Assembly: GCA_017523785.1 (NCBI GenBank)
Contig: JAFWVX010000033.1
Location: forward strand, 1-64,000
Origin: Lachnospiraceae bacterium
GTDB taxonomy: Bacteria > Bacillota > Clostridia > Lachnospirales > Lachnospiraceae
DNA length: 64,000 bases
Reading direction: 5' to 3'
Position 1 is the first letter of the stretch, and the number at the start of each line of letters is the position of its first letter. Below the pieces are notes generated by a model. It was not told where the DNA came from, made no database searches, and was given only the letters and a program-made list of their open reading frames with translations. The position numbers were made by a program, and so were the translations under genes. Positions 7,090 through 16,131 of this stretch are shown one piece after another.

Positions 7090-8982
7090 ATGGCATATGA
7101 CGGCTTATTTATAAAATCGCAAATAGTGGAAATTAAAGGGCTTATACTAAATGAGCATATTTCCAAGATAACCCAAAGGTCTCATAAAGAGGTCGATTTT
7201 CACATACGAAAAAATAATAAAAACTACGTGTTTACCCTGTCTGCTAATCCTAATTTCCCATATATGTTACTTTCTACAAATGACACAAATAATCTTTCTA
7301 CTCCACCAAGTTTTTGTATGCTTCTTAGGAAATATTTACAGGGTGGATTGATAAAAGAAATAAAGCAGGTAGGTTCTGAAAATGATTCAAATAATAATTA
7401 CGAGCATTGTTTAGAGCGTATTGTAAAAATTGATATCGAGAATATTAATGAAAATGGTGATATCTCAACTTATTATGTTTACTTCGAGATAATGGGTAAA
7501 TATAGTAATGCCGTAATCACTGACTCAAATAATACTATACTTGATGTATTACTAAAATCTAATACTGAAAATAAAAGACTTGCCCCAAAAGAAACTTATA
7601 CAACTGCAAGTGTAGCTAATAAATCTGAAATATTATCAGAGACTGTCGATGGGTTTATCAAAAACATAAACGATGAAATCGCCTTATCTAAAATCAATAA
7701 TGAATCAATTGATATCTCAAATATAATTTCAAAAAGATATGCTGGTTTATCGAAACCTCTTGTGCTGCATATACTTTTAGAATATTTACAAAGTATCAAT
7801 GTAAATGTTTCAACTGAAAACTTTAACTATGAGTCTATAAATAATCATTTCACAAATAATATTGATTATGAAAAGTTATTTGTATATATAACAAACTATT
7901 TAAATGATATTTTGAATAACATAAATATAATTAAGCCAACAATCAATTATAAAAACGACAAACCTTCTGATTTCTACTTATTCAAACTTAACACATACCA
8001 AGGTGAACTCGAAACATTTGAAAATATAAATAGTTGTCTTAAAACCTTTATTGAAAATAAATTCCAAAATATCAATGACTCAAATGATAAGAAAAATCTG
8101 CAAACAATTATTAAGAGTCTATATGTTAAGCTCAACAAAAAACTTGATATCTATAAAAAAGACTTAGCAAAATGTGATGATGCTGAAAAATATAAAAACT
8201 ACGGCGAGCTCGTCTCTTGCTTTGGCTATGACAATAGTATGATTAAAGATGGCATATTAACTTGCAAAGACTACAATAACAATGATGAGGCAGTTAGTAT
8301 ACCAATAGATGAGTCATTGTCTATAGCAAAGAATGTCGAAAAGTACTATGACAAATATAATAAGTTAAAAAGAACGAAAGACAATGTTGAAAAGTTAATT
8401 ATAGAAGCAAATGACAAACTTGAGCATTTGAATTCGATTGAGCAGTCACTTGAACTATCAAATGACAAAAATGACATATATCTTATCAAAGAGGAAATAT
8501 TAAATTATTTTGATGAGGCAAATAAGATTCAAAGTTTAAATAAGCAGAAATCTGATTTAAGGGATAGGAATAGCAACAAATCTAAAAACAAGACTAATTC
8601 AAAGCAGGGATTAAACTACAACATTCACCACTATAAATCAAGTAGCGGCATAGACATCTATGTGGGCAAGAATAATCTGCAAAATGAGTATCTTACTTTT
8701 ACCATGGCAAGTGCTGATGACACTTGGCTACACATAAAAAATGCCACAGGTTCTCATGTTATAATAAAAAAGCCATATGAGTTACTTGACGATAAGACCT
8801 TAGTAGAGGCAGCCTCTCTTGCTGCATACTTTAGTGAAAAGCGAAATGAGACGAAGGCAACTGTGGACTATACACTGAGAAAGGAACTAAAAAAAGCAAA
8901 AGGCAAGTCGCCAGGTTTTTGCATTTATCATAAAAATTATAGCATAAATGTTAAACCGGAAATACTAATAAATGAAATTTAA
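7090..8982 (+). CDS. rqcH: RqcH-family (NFACT/FbpA-like) ribosome quality control protein
   Basis: RqcH binds stalled 50S subunits and recruits tRNA-Ala to add C-terminal alanine tails. The 630-residue protein shows the NFACT-N region (MAYDGLFIKSQI..., SPPSFCMLLRKYL-like block near residue 75), a central coiled-coil region (~390-480), and an NFACT-R domain with DDTWLHIKNATGSHVIIKKP near residue 547. Older annotation calls this family fibronectin-binding protein FbpA. The DR pair needed for tRNA handling in B. subtilis RqcH appears here as ER (LERIVKIDIEN), a conservative change. No ribosome binding site is visible before the ATG at 7090. Confidence 0.9.
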   Translation: MAYDGLFIKSQIVEIKGLILNEHISKITQRSHKEVDFHIRKNNKNYVFTLSANPNFPYMLLSTNDTNNLSTPPSFCMLLRKYLQGGLIKEIKQVGSENDSNNNYEHCLERIVKIDIENINENGDISTYYVYFEIMGKYSNAVITDSNNTILDVLLKSNTENKRLAPKETYTTASVANKSEILSETVDGFIKNINDEIALSKINNESIDISNIISKRYAGLSKPLVLHILLEYLQSINVNVSTENFNYESINNHFTNNIDYEKLFVYITNYLNDILNNINIIKPTINYKNDKPSDFYLFKLNTYQGELETFENINSCLKTFIENKFQNINDSNDKKNLQTIIKSLYVKLNKKLDIYKKDLAKCDDAEKYKNYGELVSCFGYDNSMIKDGILTCKDYNNNDEAVSIPIDESLSIAKNVEKYYDKYNKLKRTKDNVEKLIIEANDKLEHLNSIEQSLELSNDKNDIYLIKEEILNYFDEANKIQSLNKQKSDLRDRNSNKSKNKTNSKQGLNYNIHHYKSSSGIDIYVGKNNLQNEYLTFTMASADDTWLHIKNATGSHVIIKKPYELLDDKTLVEAASLAAYFSEKRNETKATVDYTLRKELKKAKGKSPGFCIYHKNYSINVKPEILINEI

Positions 8983-9009
8983 AAGACGGCAATCGCCGTC
9001 TTATTTTTT
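8983..9009. terminator. Bidirectional intrinsic terminator between rqcH and the rRNA methyltransferase gene
   Basis: GACGGC-AATC-GCCGTC is flanked by AA and by TTATTTTTT on the plus strand. Read on the minus strand it gives the same stem followed by TTTT. It serves two convergent genes and includes the methyltransferase stop codon. Confidence 0.85.
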
Positions 9010-9933
9010 ATGTAACTTAGCTACAAAGAAGCCTTCCCATATTCTATCTGGAAAAATTTTTATATACACATTCTCATTAACTGAACTGCCTTCACTAAAT
9101 GAGTTGTCGCTTACTTTTAATTTACAAAAGTCTATGTCAAAGCCATTTTCTAAGGCATAATCTACTATATCTTCATTCTCGCATTTAAGTAGCGAACAAG
9201 TTGAATAAATTAATACTCCACCACTATTTAATAATTTGCCTGACTTTTTTATAAGTTTCTTTTGAGTAGTAACACATTTTTTTATTAAATCATCTGTAAA
9301 AGTTTTCTTGTATCTATCGCAACTTAAATCTAAAGTCCCCGAGCCTGAGCATGGCGCATCAAGCAAAATCTTATCAAATTTAAACATGTCATTTAAATCA
9401 AGTGCATTTATATTCATAAGAAGGGCATTCGCACCCTGCTTCTTACAGTTATAATTAAGTTTTTCATATCTATCCTTATGAAGTTCGACGGCAGTAAGGT
9501 TAACCTTATTTTTACATAGGCTTTGAATCATTGTTGTCTTACTACCAGGAGCTGCACACATATCAAGAATATTTTCTTTCTCATGTGGATCAAGTATATA
9601 GACTGGAAGCATCGAAGATAGAGATTGTAGATAGATATGTCCTTCTTTATATATAGAAAATGTGGTGATATCTAATCCAGTTCCACTATCAACTCCATCT
9701 TTTTGATAATAGTCATTAAGGATAATTGCATTTTTAAAATTCTTGTTTTCAGTAAATGTTATATCAAGCTTTTTCAGATTGTCTTTTATATTATCAATAT
9801 CATCTTTTAACTCGTTTACTCTAAAAGTAGTAACTTTCTTTGCACTGAGGCCATTGATAATTAGTTCGATCTCTTTATCACTATATTCACTTTCTTTCAA
9901 TTTTTCAATTAAAAACTCGTGCGCTGTATCCAT
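9001..9933 (-). CDS. rRNA cytosine-C5 methyltransferase, RsmB/RsmF (NOL1/NOP2/sun) family
   Basis: The protein has the SAM-binding motif DMCAAPGSKTTM (near residue 115), the catalytic motif LLDAPCSGSGTL, and the second cysteine in YSTCSLL, the pair used by RNA m5C methyltransferases. There is no N-terminal NusB-like domain as in RsmB, so it is closer to RsmF or the short NSUN-like forms and probably modifies rRNA. The longest frame starts with a TTG at 9954, and an ATG at 9945 also exists; the ATG at 9933 immediately follows the recU stop and has GAGAGA upstream, so it is preferred. It is the last gene of the ylxM-led operon and ends in a shared terminator. Confidence 0.88.
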   Translation of the reverse strand: MDTAHEFLIEKLKESEYSDKEIELIINGLSAKKVTTFRVNELKDDIDNIKDNLKKLDITFTENKNFKNAIILNDYYQKDGVDSGTGLDITTFSIYKEGHIYLQSLSSMLPVYILDPHEKENILDMCAAPGSKTTMIQSLCKNKVNLTAVELHKDRYEKLNYNCKKQGANALLMNINALDLNDMFKFDKILLDAPCSGSGTLDLSCDRYKKTFTDDLIKKCVTTQKKLIKKSGKLLNSGGVLIYSTCSLLKCENEDIVDYALENGFDIDFCKLKVSDNSFSEGSSVNENVYIKIFPDRIWEGFFVAKLHKK

Positions 9934-9934
9934 A

Positions 9935-10438
9935 TTATCTCTCATCAATGTCAAGCTGAAGTTTACTTAGTATGTCAATTTTTATTTTGCCCTTCATATT
10001 GATAACAAAAGAATTATCTAATTCATCAAAGTTAATGGCTTTCTTTTTGCTCCAATACTTTTTTAATTCACTAAATCTCAAATAATAAGCAGTTGACTTT
10101 TTACTAAAATAGAGCAAAATAAAAGAAATACCTCCCTGCTCCTCAAAATCCTCCATAAACTCAAATTGGTGTTTATGGATATTAGACATTGGAAATGTAT
10201 CTACACTACATTCCTTAGCATCAAAGCAAACTGGTATTTCTTGGACAACTCCTATGTAATCAACCGTTGACTTTTTATCAAAATAAGCTAAAGTTATATG
10301 TCCTTCTTTATCCATCTTTGTCGGAACTATAGGTGTGGGAATTTTTTGTATTAGAGCAAGTTTTTTAACACGATAATCTGATATCGTTTTATTGACCATA
10401 TCTTCTAATACACTACCTCTTAGTCCCCTCAGTTTCAT
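9935..10438 (-). CDS. recU: Holliday junction resolvase RecU
   Basis: RecU resolves Holliday junctions in Firmicutes. The 167-residue protein carries RGLRGSVLEDMVN, KIPTPIVPTK, ITLAYFDKKSTVDYIGV and VCFDAKECSVDTFPMSNIHKHQ, matching the RecU nuclease core in order, including the acidic D and E-x-K-like catalytic residues. It is slightly shorter than B. subtilis RecU because it lacks much of the N-terminal extension. AGGAAAG lies before the ATG, inside the end of trpS. Its usual neighbour, a penicillin-binding protein gene, is absent here. Confidence 0.92.
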   Translation of the reverse strand: MKLRGLRGSVLEDMVNKTISDYRVKKLALIQKIPTPIVPTKMDKEGHITLAYFDKKSTVDYIGVVQEIPVCFDAKECSVDTFPMSNIHKHQFEFMEDFEEQGGISFILLYFSKKSTAYYLRFSELKKYWSKKKAINFDELDNSFVINMKGKIKIDILSKLQLDIDER

Positions 10439-10439
10439 A

Positions 10440-11537
10440 TTACTTTCCTAAAATTTCCTTCCACTCATCAACTATTTTGTTTTTATCTACAAAATAGTCC
10501 ATTCGCATCGCTTTTTTTACTCTTTCATAAGTAGCATCGGTTTTATTTATAGCCTTCTTTGTTCCTGCTTCTAAAATATCATATACTTCTGATAAATTGT
10601 TTTGCCATTTTTCTCTTTCTGTTCTAAACTTAGATATCTTTTCCTCTAATATGGCAAGTAAAAATTTTTTACATTTGACATCGCCAAGGCCACCTTTTCT
10701 GTAATGTTCTTTCATCTCATCTAAGTTTTTATAATCATTTAGATAATCACTAAAATGCCTATCCTCGCAAAATACATCTAAGAAATTAAACACTGCATTT
10801 CCTTCAACTTCACCAGGGTCACTGACATTTAAGTGATTTGGGTCAGTAAACATTGACATAACTTTAGTTTTGAGCGAGTCAGCAGGCTCTGACAAATAAA
10901 TACAGTTGTTGAGTGACTTAGACATCTTCTCTTTTCCATCAAGTCCTTTAAGTCTTGTTGCCTTCTCATTTTTTGGTAACATAATTTCAGGCATAACTAA
11001 AGTTTCACCGTATATTGTATTAAATTTATGAACTATTTCTCTACACTGTTCAAGCATTGGCTTTTGATCTTCGCCCACTGGGACAACATTTGCATCAAAT
11101 GCAGTAATGTCAGCAGCTTGGCTTATTGGGTAAGTAAAAAAACCGACTGGAAGTCCCTCATCACCCTCATTAAATCCTCTTAAAACCATCTCGGCTTTCA
11201 CTGTTGGATTTCTTTCAAGTCTTGGAACAGTAACTACATTCATGTAATAAAAAGTTAGCTCTGTAAGTGCTGGCAGTGCACTTTGAACGCATATAGTTAC
11301 TCTATTTGGATCTATGCCAACTGACAAATAATCTAACATTACTTGAATAATATTATCTCTAATTTTTTTTGGATTATCAAAATTATCTGTCAATCCTTGA
11401 CCATCTGCGAGCATTACATATATTTCATCAAAACTTTTATCGTTTTGAAGATTTAAACGATTATTAAGTGAACCTACATAATGTCCCAAATGTAATTTTC
11501 CAGTTGGTCTATCGCCAGTGAGTGCTATTTTACCCAT
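10440..11537 (-). CDS. trpS: Tryptophanyl-tRNA synthetase
   Basis: Charges tRNA-Trp. The class I signature motifs are present: DRPTGKLHLGHYVGSL (HIGH-like, near the N-terminus) and EKMSKSLNN (KMSKS). It belongs to the TrpRS subtype with a slightly long C-terminal region that includes LGDVKCKKFLLAILEEKI. The ORF can be extended upstream by 7 codons (MHLLGEI), but the ATG at 11537 has GGGGGAG directly upstream and starts with the family-typical GKIALTGDRPTG. It overlaps the end of yraN by 8 bases, indicating translational coupling. Confidence 0.96.
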   Translation of the reverse strand: MGKIALTGDRPTGKLHLGHYVGSLNNRLNLQNDKSFDEIYVMLADGQGLTDNFDNPKKIRDNIIQVMLDYLSVGIDPNRVTICVQSALPALTELTFYYMNVVTVPRLERNPTVKAEMVLRGFNEGDEGLPVGFFTYPISQAADITAFDANVVPVGEDQKPMLEQCREIVHKFNTIYGETLVMPEIMLPKNEKATRLKGLDGKEKMSKSLNNCIYLSEPADSLKTKVMSMFTDPNHLNVSDPGEVEGNAVFNFLDVFCEDRHFSDYLNDYKNLDEMKEHYRKGGLGDVKCKKFLLAILEEKISKFRTEREKWQNNLSEVYDILEAGTKKAINKTDATYERVKKAMRMDYFVDKNKIVDEWKEILGK

Positions 11538-11889
11538 AATCTCCCCCAACAAATGCATTTTTAATTAATGTTATTTCATCGCCATCTATACTTACTACAT
11601 CAAATCTGCAAGCAGTGTTTTGACTTAGTTTATGTGCCATAAGATAAACTTGAGCAACTTTGAAAATCTTTTTTTGCTTATTTTTATCTACAGCATACAG
11701 GCCTTTTGCAAGACTATATTTCTCTCTATATTTTACTTCTATAAAACAGTAGTAGTCCTCATTTTTCCCGACTATGTCTATCTCGCCAATTTTACAATTA
11801 AAATTAGTTTCTAATATTACATAGTCGTTCTCTTCAAGATACTTTCGTGCCTTTTCTTCGTAAATTTTTCCTACTTCTCGTTTATTCAT
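11530..11889 (-). CDS. YraN family (UPF0102) putative endonuclease-like protein
   Basis: A 119-residue protein with the UPF0102 pattern: a GKIYEEKARKYLEENDYVIL helix, then KIGEIDIVGK...FIEVKYR, which is the D...E-x-K core of a restriction endonuclease-like fold, and RFDVVSI near the C-terminus. The cellular role of the family is unclear; it is usually encoded beside rnhB, as here. The start overlaps the rnhB stop by 4 bases (ATGA type). Confidence 0.9.
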   Translation of the reverse strand: MNKREVGKIYEEKARKYLEENDYVILETNFNCKIGEIDIVGKNEDYYCFIEVKYREKYSLAKGLYAVDKNKQKKIFKVAQVYLMAHKLSQNTACRFDVVSIDGDEITLIKNAFVGGDYG

Positions 11890-12548
11890 CTATTTAAGAA
11901 AGATAAAAATGATTTTCTATGAATCTCGCAAGGTCCTATCTCTTTCAACTTATCCATATGATACTTGGTTCCATAGCCGCTGTGTTTTGCAAATCCGTAC
12001 TCGGGATACTTTTTGTCATACTCTTCCATCATTCTATCCCTTGTAACTTTTGCTATGATGCTAGCAGCCGCTATAGATATAGATAGTGCATCCCCATGAA
12101 TGATACTCACCTGTTTTACATCAATATTTTTAATCTTCAACGCATCTACAAATAGCATATTGATGTCTTTGCCAAATTTCTCTCTATACATAGAGTTAGC
12201 ATTGTCAAATGCTTCTTTCATAGCAAGGTGAGTTGCTTCAAGTATGTTTATTTCATCAATAACTTTTTCGCCTACTATTCCAATTCCAGTAGCCAGCGCC
12301 TTTTCATTTATCTCATCGAATAATTCGTCTCTTTTCTTTTTAGAAAGTTTCTTCGAATCATTTAAAAATAATATTTCTTTACTTTTATCTAGGACCACAC
12401 AGCCAGCTACAACAGGACCTGCGAGTGGACCACGACCTGCCTCGTCAATTCCAGCAATGATGTATTCGCTGAAATTGTTCTCAAATTCTGACATCTCACT
12501 TAGGCGAAGTCTCTCATTATTCAGTTTTTCCTCACTTATCTGTCTCAT
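11886..12548 (-). CDS. rnhB: Ribonuclease HII
   Basis: RNase HII cleaves RNA in RNA-DNA hybrids and removes misincorporated ribonucleotides. The signature GIDEAGRGPLAGPVVAG is present, followed by NDSKKLS and the conserved acidic residues in LFVDALK and the C-terminal HSGYGT/HRKSF motifs. The ORF opens at an ATG at 12575 inside a REP-type palindrome, giving the odd leader MGELCEPDN. The next ATG (12548, MRQISEEKL) gives a family-like N-terminus and is preferred, although neither start has a clear ribosome binding site. It is in the usual rbgA-rnhB-yraN order. Confidence 0.94.
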   Translation of the reverse strand: MRQISEEKLNNERLRLSEMSEFENNFSEYIIAGIDEAGRGPLAGPVVAGCVVLDKSKEILFLNDSKKLSKKKRDELFDEINEKALATGIGIVGEKVIDEINILEATHLAMKEAFDNANSMYREKFGKDINMLFVDALKIKNIDVKQVSIIHGDALSISIAAASIIAKVTRDRMMEEYDKKYPEYGFAKHSGYGTKYHMDKLKEIGPCEIHRKSFLSFLNR

Positions 12549-12553
12549 ATTAT

Positions 12554-12575
12554 CGGGCTCACATAGCTCGCCCAT
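12554..12575. repeat. REP-type palindrome overlapping the rnhB 5' region
   Basis: CGGGCTCACATAGCTCGCCC has a GGGCGAG/CTCGCCC-like stem with AT in place of part of the arm. It is almost the same sequence as the copy at the end of argG (56384-56408). Confidence 0.72.
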
Positions 12576-12602
12576 ACCAAGAATTTATTTTTCTAAAAAA
12601 GT

Positions 12603-12700
12603 TTGTTGGCTCTGCCGCAGCGTATAGCTAAGAAAACGCTTCGGTTCTATCCATAGGTTTCCCACCGGCGTTTTCGTGCTGTATGCTGCGGCAGGAACAA
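12603..12700. repeat. Long imperfect hairpin between rbgA and rnhB
   Basis: The arms are about 12603-12639 and 12668-12700. CTGCCGCAGC pairs with GCTGCGGCAG and GAAAACGC with GCGTTTTC, with further TA and AGC pairing between; the loop is ~28 nt. It interrupts an otherwise tightly packed operon. It could be an mRNA processing site or an inserted non-autonomous element. The arm sequence is not related to the hairpin at 4784-4880. Confidence 0.62.
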
Positions 12701-12715
12701 TGTATGTTTATTAAG

Positions 12716-13570
12716 TTATTCAAGGCTAATCTTACCAATTAGACCTTTGCGGAAGTCATTTATTATAAGATTAGAAACTTTATCGTAGTTTATTCCGCCA
12801 CCCTTCTTGTAAGATGCGGTCTTCTCGGCAATTTCATCCATAACTTCTATGGCAGTGCTACTGTCATTTACCTTATCAAGCTTGTATCTCTTAATGATCA
12901 ACGCACTATATTTGCTATAAACTTTATTTATGAACTCATAAGCCAAATCCTGCTTCTCAAGTATGTCGTCATTTATTGAACCAACAAGTGCAAGATTTAT
13001 ACCTACGTCATTATTTTCAAATTTTTTAACTGTGACTCCTGGTGTATCAAGCAGCAAGACTTTGTCGCTAATTTTAGTCCACTGGAGTTTCTTAGTAACA
13101 CCTGGAGTGTTTTCTACCTTATTGACCTTTTTCTTTACATAGGAATTGATAAATGTGCTTTTGCCAACATTTGGCATTCCGACAACCATTGCCTTAACTA
13201 AGGTGTTTACAATTCCCTTTTTAGCATTCTTTTCAACTATCTCTTTAGTCAATAAATCTATCTTCTTATCTACTTCTCTTTTTATATTATTATTTCTGCT
13301 ATCGAGAAATAATATCTCTCCATCAAAATCCTGTATAACTTCTTTTACTCTATTTTTAGTAAAACTCTTAATAGCGTCTTCATCAGCCGAATCAACTTTA
13401 TTTACTACTATCAGTCGCTTTTTATTTTTAATTTCGTCATTTAAAAAATTGATTGAAGACAATGGGCAACGCGCGTCAATTATCTCAATCACTAAATCTA
13501 CTTCTTTTAGATGTTCTTTAATCTCTCTCCTAGCCTTCGCAATATGACCAGGATACCATTCAATGTTCAT
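12716..13570 (-). CDS. rbgA: Ribosome biogenesis GTPase RbgA (YlqF)
   Basis: RbgA is needed for late assembly of the 50S subunit. The GTPase motifs appear in circularly permuted order: VVNKVD (G4, near residue 59), then VVGMPNVGKSTFIN (G1, near 129), NTPGVTK (G2) and LLDTPGV (G3). The N-terminal IEWYPGHIAKARR is diagnostic. At 284 residues it has normal length. Its start and the lepB stop share a base, and rnhB follows after the hairpin-containing gap. Confidence 0.96.
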   Translation of the reverse strand: MNIEWYPGHIAKARREIKEHLKEVDLVIEIIDARCPLSSINFLNDEIKNKKRLIVVNKVDSADEDAIKSFTKNRVKEVIQDFDGEILFLDSRNNNIKREVDKKIDLLTKEIVEKNAKKGIVNTLVKAMVVGMPNVGKSTFINSYVKKKVNKVENTPGVTKKLQWTKISDKVLLLDTPGVTVKKFENNDVGINLALVGSINDDILEKQDLAYEFINKVYSKYSALIIKRYKLDKVNDSSTAIEVMDEIAEKTASYKKGGGINYDKVSNLIINDFRKGLIGKISLE

Positions 13571-14061
13571 TATCTAATTATAAACCAAACTTTACCTATT
13601 ATGTCTTCTCTTGCAATATTTCCGACATCGGCAAAACGAGAATCCTTTGAGCTATCAAGATTGTCACCCAAAACATAGTACTCATTCTCGCCAAGTTTTA
13701 CATTTTGCTCGATATTTGATGAGAGCGAGTTCTTTAAATCCTCAGACTCAATCTGAATGTCGTCAATATAAAAATTTCCATTACTTATAGTTATAGTTTC
13801 ACCAGGCAAACCATATATTCTTTTGATGCTCTCTTGACCATTGTTATTAAATGCAATTACATCTTGCTTGTTTAGCGGAAAGAGATTTCGATATAGTCTA
13901 TTAACTAAAACTATATTGCCATCATTTATATATGGTGCCATACTAAAACCTTGCTGCAATACTTGTCCAAAGAACAAGTAACTAACCGTAAATGCCAATG
14001 CCACAGCAAAAACTACATCTGCAACTATTCTGCAAATTTTTATTACGAAGCTTTCGTCCAA
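13570..14061 (-). CDS. lepB: Signal peptidase I
   Basis: This membrane peptidase removes Sec/Tat signal peptides. It has an N-terminal membrane anchor (residues ~8-32), the nucleophile serine in QGFSMAPYI, the general-base lysine in ESIKRIYGLPGE, and the box E motif YVLGDNLDSSKDSR. At 163 residues it is the short Gram-positive form. It is inserted between rplS and rbgA in the operon, a common Clostridia arrangement, and its ATG directly follows the rplS stop. Confidence 0.95.
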   Translation of the reverse strand: MDESFVIKICRIVADVVFAVALAFTVSYLFFGQVLQQGFSMAPYINDGNIVLVNRLYRNLFPLNKQDVIAFNNNGQESIKRIYGLPGETITISNGNFYIDDIQIESEDLKNSLSSNIEQNVKLGENEYYVLGDNLDSSKDSRFADVGNIAREDIIGKVWFIIR

Positions 14062-14427
14062 TTATGCTTGTGCTTCCTCAACGTTCATATTTTCTTTAAC
14101 TTTAGCAGCCTTACCAACTCTCTCTCTTAAGTAGTTGAGTTTTGCTCTTCTTGCTTTACCTTTTCTTACTACTTCAACCTTAACTACCATAGGGCTATTG
14201 ATTGGGAAAGTTTTCTCAACACCTACACCATTAGAGTTCTTTCTAACTGTAAATGTCTCTCTATTTCCGCCGCCTTGTCTCTTGAGAACAACACCCTCGT
14301 AAATCTGTACTCTTTCTTTTTCGCCTTCACGAATTAAATTGTGAACTTTAACACTATCTCCAACACTAAATTCAAGTTTTTCTTTTCTAAGTGTTGCTTG
14401 TTCAATCTCTTTTACTTTAGAATTCAT
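14062..14427 (-). CDS. rplS: 50S ribosomal protein L19
   Basis: The 121-residue protein matches L19 from the N-terminus ([20 protein letters not shown]) through [11 protein letters not shown] and [19 protein letters not shown] to the [18 protein letters not shown]-terminal block. It sits at the 30S-50S interface. AGGAGGAT precedes the ATG. It follows trmD, the standard order. Confidence 0.97.
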   Translation of the reverse strand: MNSKVKEIEQATLRKEKLEFSVGDSVKVHNLIREGEKERVQIYEGVVLKRQGGGNRETFTVRKNSNGVGVEKTFPINSPMVVKVEVVRKGKARRAKLNYLRERVGKAAKVKENMNVEEAQA

Positions 14428-14436
14428 ATCATCCTC

Positions 14437-15132
14437 CTAAATTTTATCTTTCAAATATTTTTCATATAAATCTGGTCTATTCTTCTTAGTAATTTCTATT
14501 GCTTGTTCTAATTTCCATTCAGAAACTTTTTTATGGTCTCCGCTTAGAAGTATGTCTGGAACTTTTAGCCCCTCATACTCATAAGGTCTTGTGAACTGCG
14601 GATACTCTAGTAAATTATTCATAAATGATTCTTCACTAGTTGATTCATCATTTGATAAGACACCTTTTACAAATCTCGCAACTGAGTCTATGACCACCAT
14701 CGCAGGAAGTTCTCCACCAGTAAGAACATAGTCTCCTATTGATATCTCTTCTGTATTTATAAGTTGCAGTGCCCTCTCATCAACACCCTCGTAATGTCCG
14801 CATAAGATATTTATCTCAGTTTCCTTAGACATCTTGATGGCCATTTCTTGATTAAAGGTTTTGCCCTTTGGTGACATATAGTAAGTTTTAATATTGCTTT
14901 TACCTTCCATGATTTTTTTATAACAGTCATAGATAGGCTGAGCCATCATCAACATACCATTTCCACCACCATAGACCTCATCATCAACAGAATTTGCTCT
15001 TTGTTTTGTAAAATCTCTTATATTGAAAACATTGATTTCTAAAAGTTTCTTTTCAATTGCCTTCCCTATAAGACTTTCCCTCTTGAAGTCGTTAAACATC
15101 GCTGGGAAGAGTGTCATAATATTTATTATCAA
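14437..15132 (-). CDS. trmD: tRNA (guanine-N1-)-methyltransferase TrmD
   Basis: TrmD makes m1G37 in tRNAs with G36, preventing frameshifting. The 231-residue protein shows the SPOUT knot motifs YMSPKGKTFNQ, LCGHYEGVDERAL and ISIGDYVLTGGELPAMVVID. The C-terminal part has the TRPYEYEGLKVPDILLSGDH motif. It overlaps rimM by 4 bases. Confidence 0.97.
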   Translation of the reverse strand: MIINIMTLFPAMFNDFKRESLIGKAIEKKLLEINVFNIRDFTKQRANSVDDEVYGGGNGMLMMAQPIYDCYKKIMEGKSNIKTYYMSPKGKTFNQEMAIKMSKETEINILCGHYEGVDERALQLINTEEISIGDYVLTGGELPAMVVIDSVARFVKGVLSNDESTSEESFMNNLLEYPQFTRPYEYEGLKVPDILLSGDHKKVSEWKLEQAIEITKKNRPDLYEKYLKDKI

Positions 15133-15653
15133 ATCAGACCTTCTATTGTTTTAATTTTGATTATAGAGTTGTCTATGTCAACATTCTCTATAAAATCAGA
15201 AACCATTGGTATAAGTAAATCTTTTTTATTGTAGTCAACTACTAGTATGCTATTTGCTTTTGTCTTCATAATATCTTTTACATTTCCAATAAGTGCATCA
15301 TCTTTATAACACTTAAATCCTATGAGGTCAACTATGTAGTATTCATTATTTTTAAGTTCTACTGCATTAGTCCTATCCACATAGATGTTGCTACCGACAA
15401 ACTTGTTTGAGTCCTCTATTTTGTCAAAGCCTTTAATCTTTAGTATGCAAGTATTTTTAATATACTTTACACCCTGAGGCTCGTAAGTCTCTGCATCATT
15501 AAATGCTTCATCTTCAGCGTCTTCATCTTTAAGTATGTAGAACTCTTTCAACTCGTCAAATCTCTTGACATCATCAGTAGTTGGAAATATTTTTACCTCA
15601 CCTTTAATTCCGTGAAGAGATATTATTTTGCCAATACGTAAAAATTTTCTCAT
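15129..15653 (-). CDS. rimM: 16S rRNA processing protein RimM
   Basis: RimM helps maturation of the 30S head and binds S19. The 174-residue protein begins with FLRIGKIISLHGIKGEVKIFP, the usual N-terminal beta-barrel signature, and has a PRC-barrel C-terminal half (EYYIVDLIGFKCY...LLIPMVSDFIENVD). An acidic insertion (DEDAEDEAFNDAETYE) in the first domain is a little unusual. It overlaps khpA and trmD by 4 bases each. Confidence 0.95.
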   Translation of the reverse strand: MRKFLRIGKIISLHGIKGEVKIFPTTDDVKRFDELKEFYILKDEDAEDEAFNDAETYEPQGVKYIKNTCILKIKGFDKIEDSNKFVGSNIYVDRTNAVELKNNEYYIVDLIGFKCYKDDALIGNVKDIMKTKANSILVVDYNKKDLLIPMVSDFIENVDIDNSIIKIKTIEGLI

Positions 15654-15877
15654 CTTATGTCTACTACTACTTTCACGTCTCTTATAGTCGCTATTGCACC
15701 CATTATTGCTCTTATGCTTTTAGCAATTTTACCTTCATGTCCTATTACTTTTCCGAAATCATCCTTATCAACCTGCACTGTATACCTTATAAAATTGCCG
15801 TCTTTATCTTCTTTGATGTTAACCTGATCTTTCTTTACGACTAACTCTTTTACAATGTATTCTAAAATATCTTTCAT
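15650..15877 (-). CDS. khpA: KH-domain RNA-binding protein KhpA (YlqC)
   Basis: A 75-residue single KH domain with the GHEGKIAKSIRAIMGA loop (GxxG type) and flanking strands, as in KhpA. It partners KhpB in RNA binding and affects cell division in Gram-positives. It lies between rpsP and rimM, the conserved location. Confidence 0.93.
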   Translation of the reverse strand: MKDILEYIVKELVVKKDQVNIKEDKDGNFIRYTVQVDKDDFGKVIGHEGKIAKSIRAIMGAIATIRDVKVVVDIR

Positions 15878-15885
15878 ATAGCCAC

Positions 15886-16131
15886 CTATTGAGTTATTCC
15901 TGTTGCCTTGAGAAGCTTTCCAACAGTCTCTGTTGGCTTTGCACCATTACTCAACCACTTCTTGCAAGCTTCGGCATCAATTTTGATTTCAGATGGATCT
16001 TTATAAGGATTGTAGTAACCTATCTCCTCAATAAATCTTCCATTTCTTGGGTAATGTGAATCAGCAACAACCACTCTGTAAAATGCATTATGGGCATGTC
16101 CCAATTTCTTTAAGCGAATTTTTACAGCCAT
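15886..16131 (-). CDS. rpsP: 30S ribosomal protein S16
   Basis: The 81-residue protein matches S16: [23 protein letters not shown], then [14 protein letters not shown] and the C-terminal [18 protein letters not shown]. Its start directly follows the ylxM stop, with a ribosome binding site in the end of ylxM. Confidence 0.97.
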   Translation of the reverse strand: MAVKIRLKKLGHAHNAFYRVVVADSHYPRNGRFIEEIGYYNPYKDPSEIKIDAEACKKWLSNGAKPTETVGKLLKATGITQ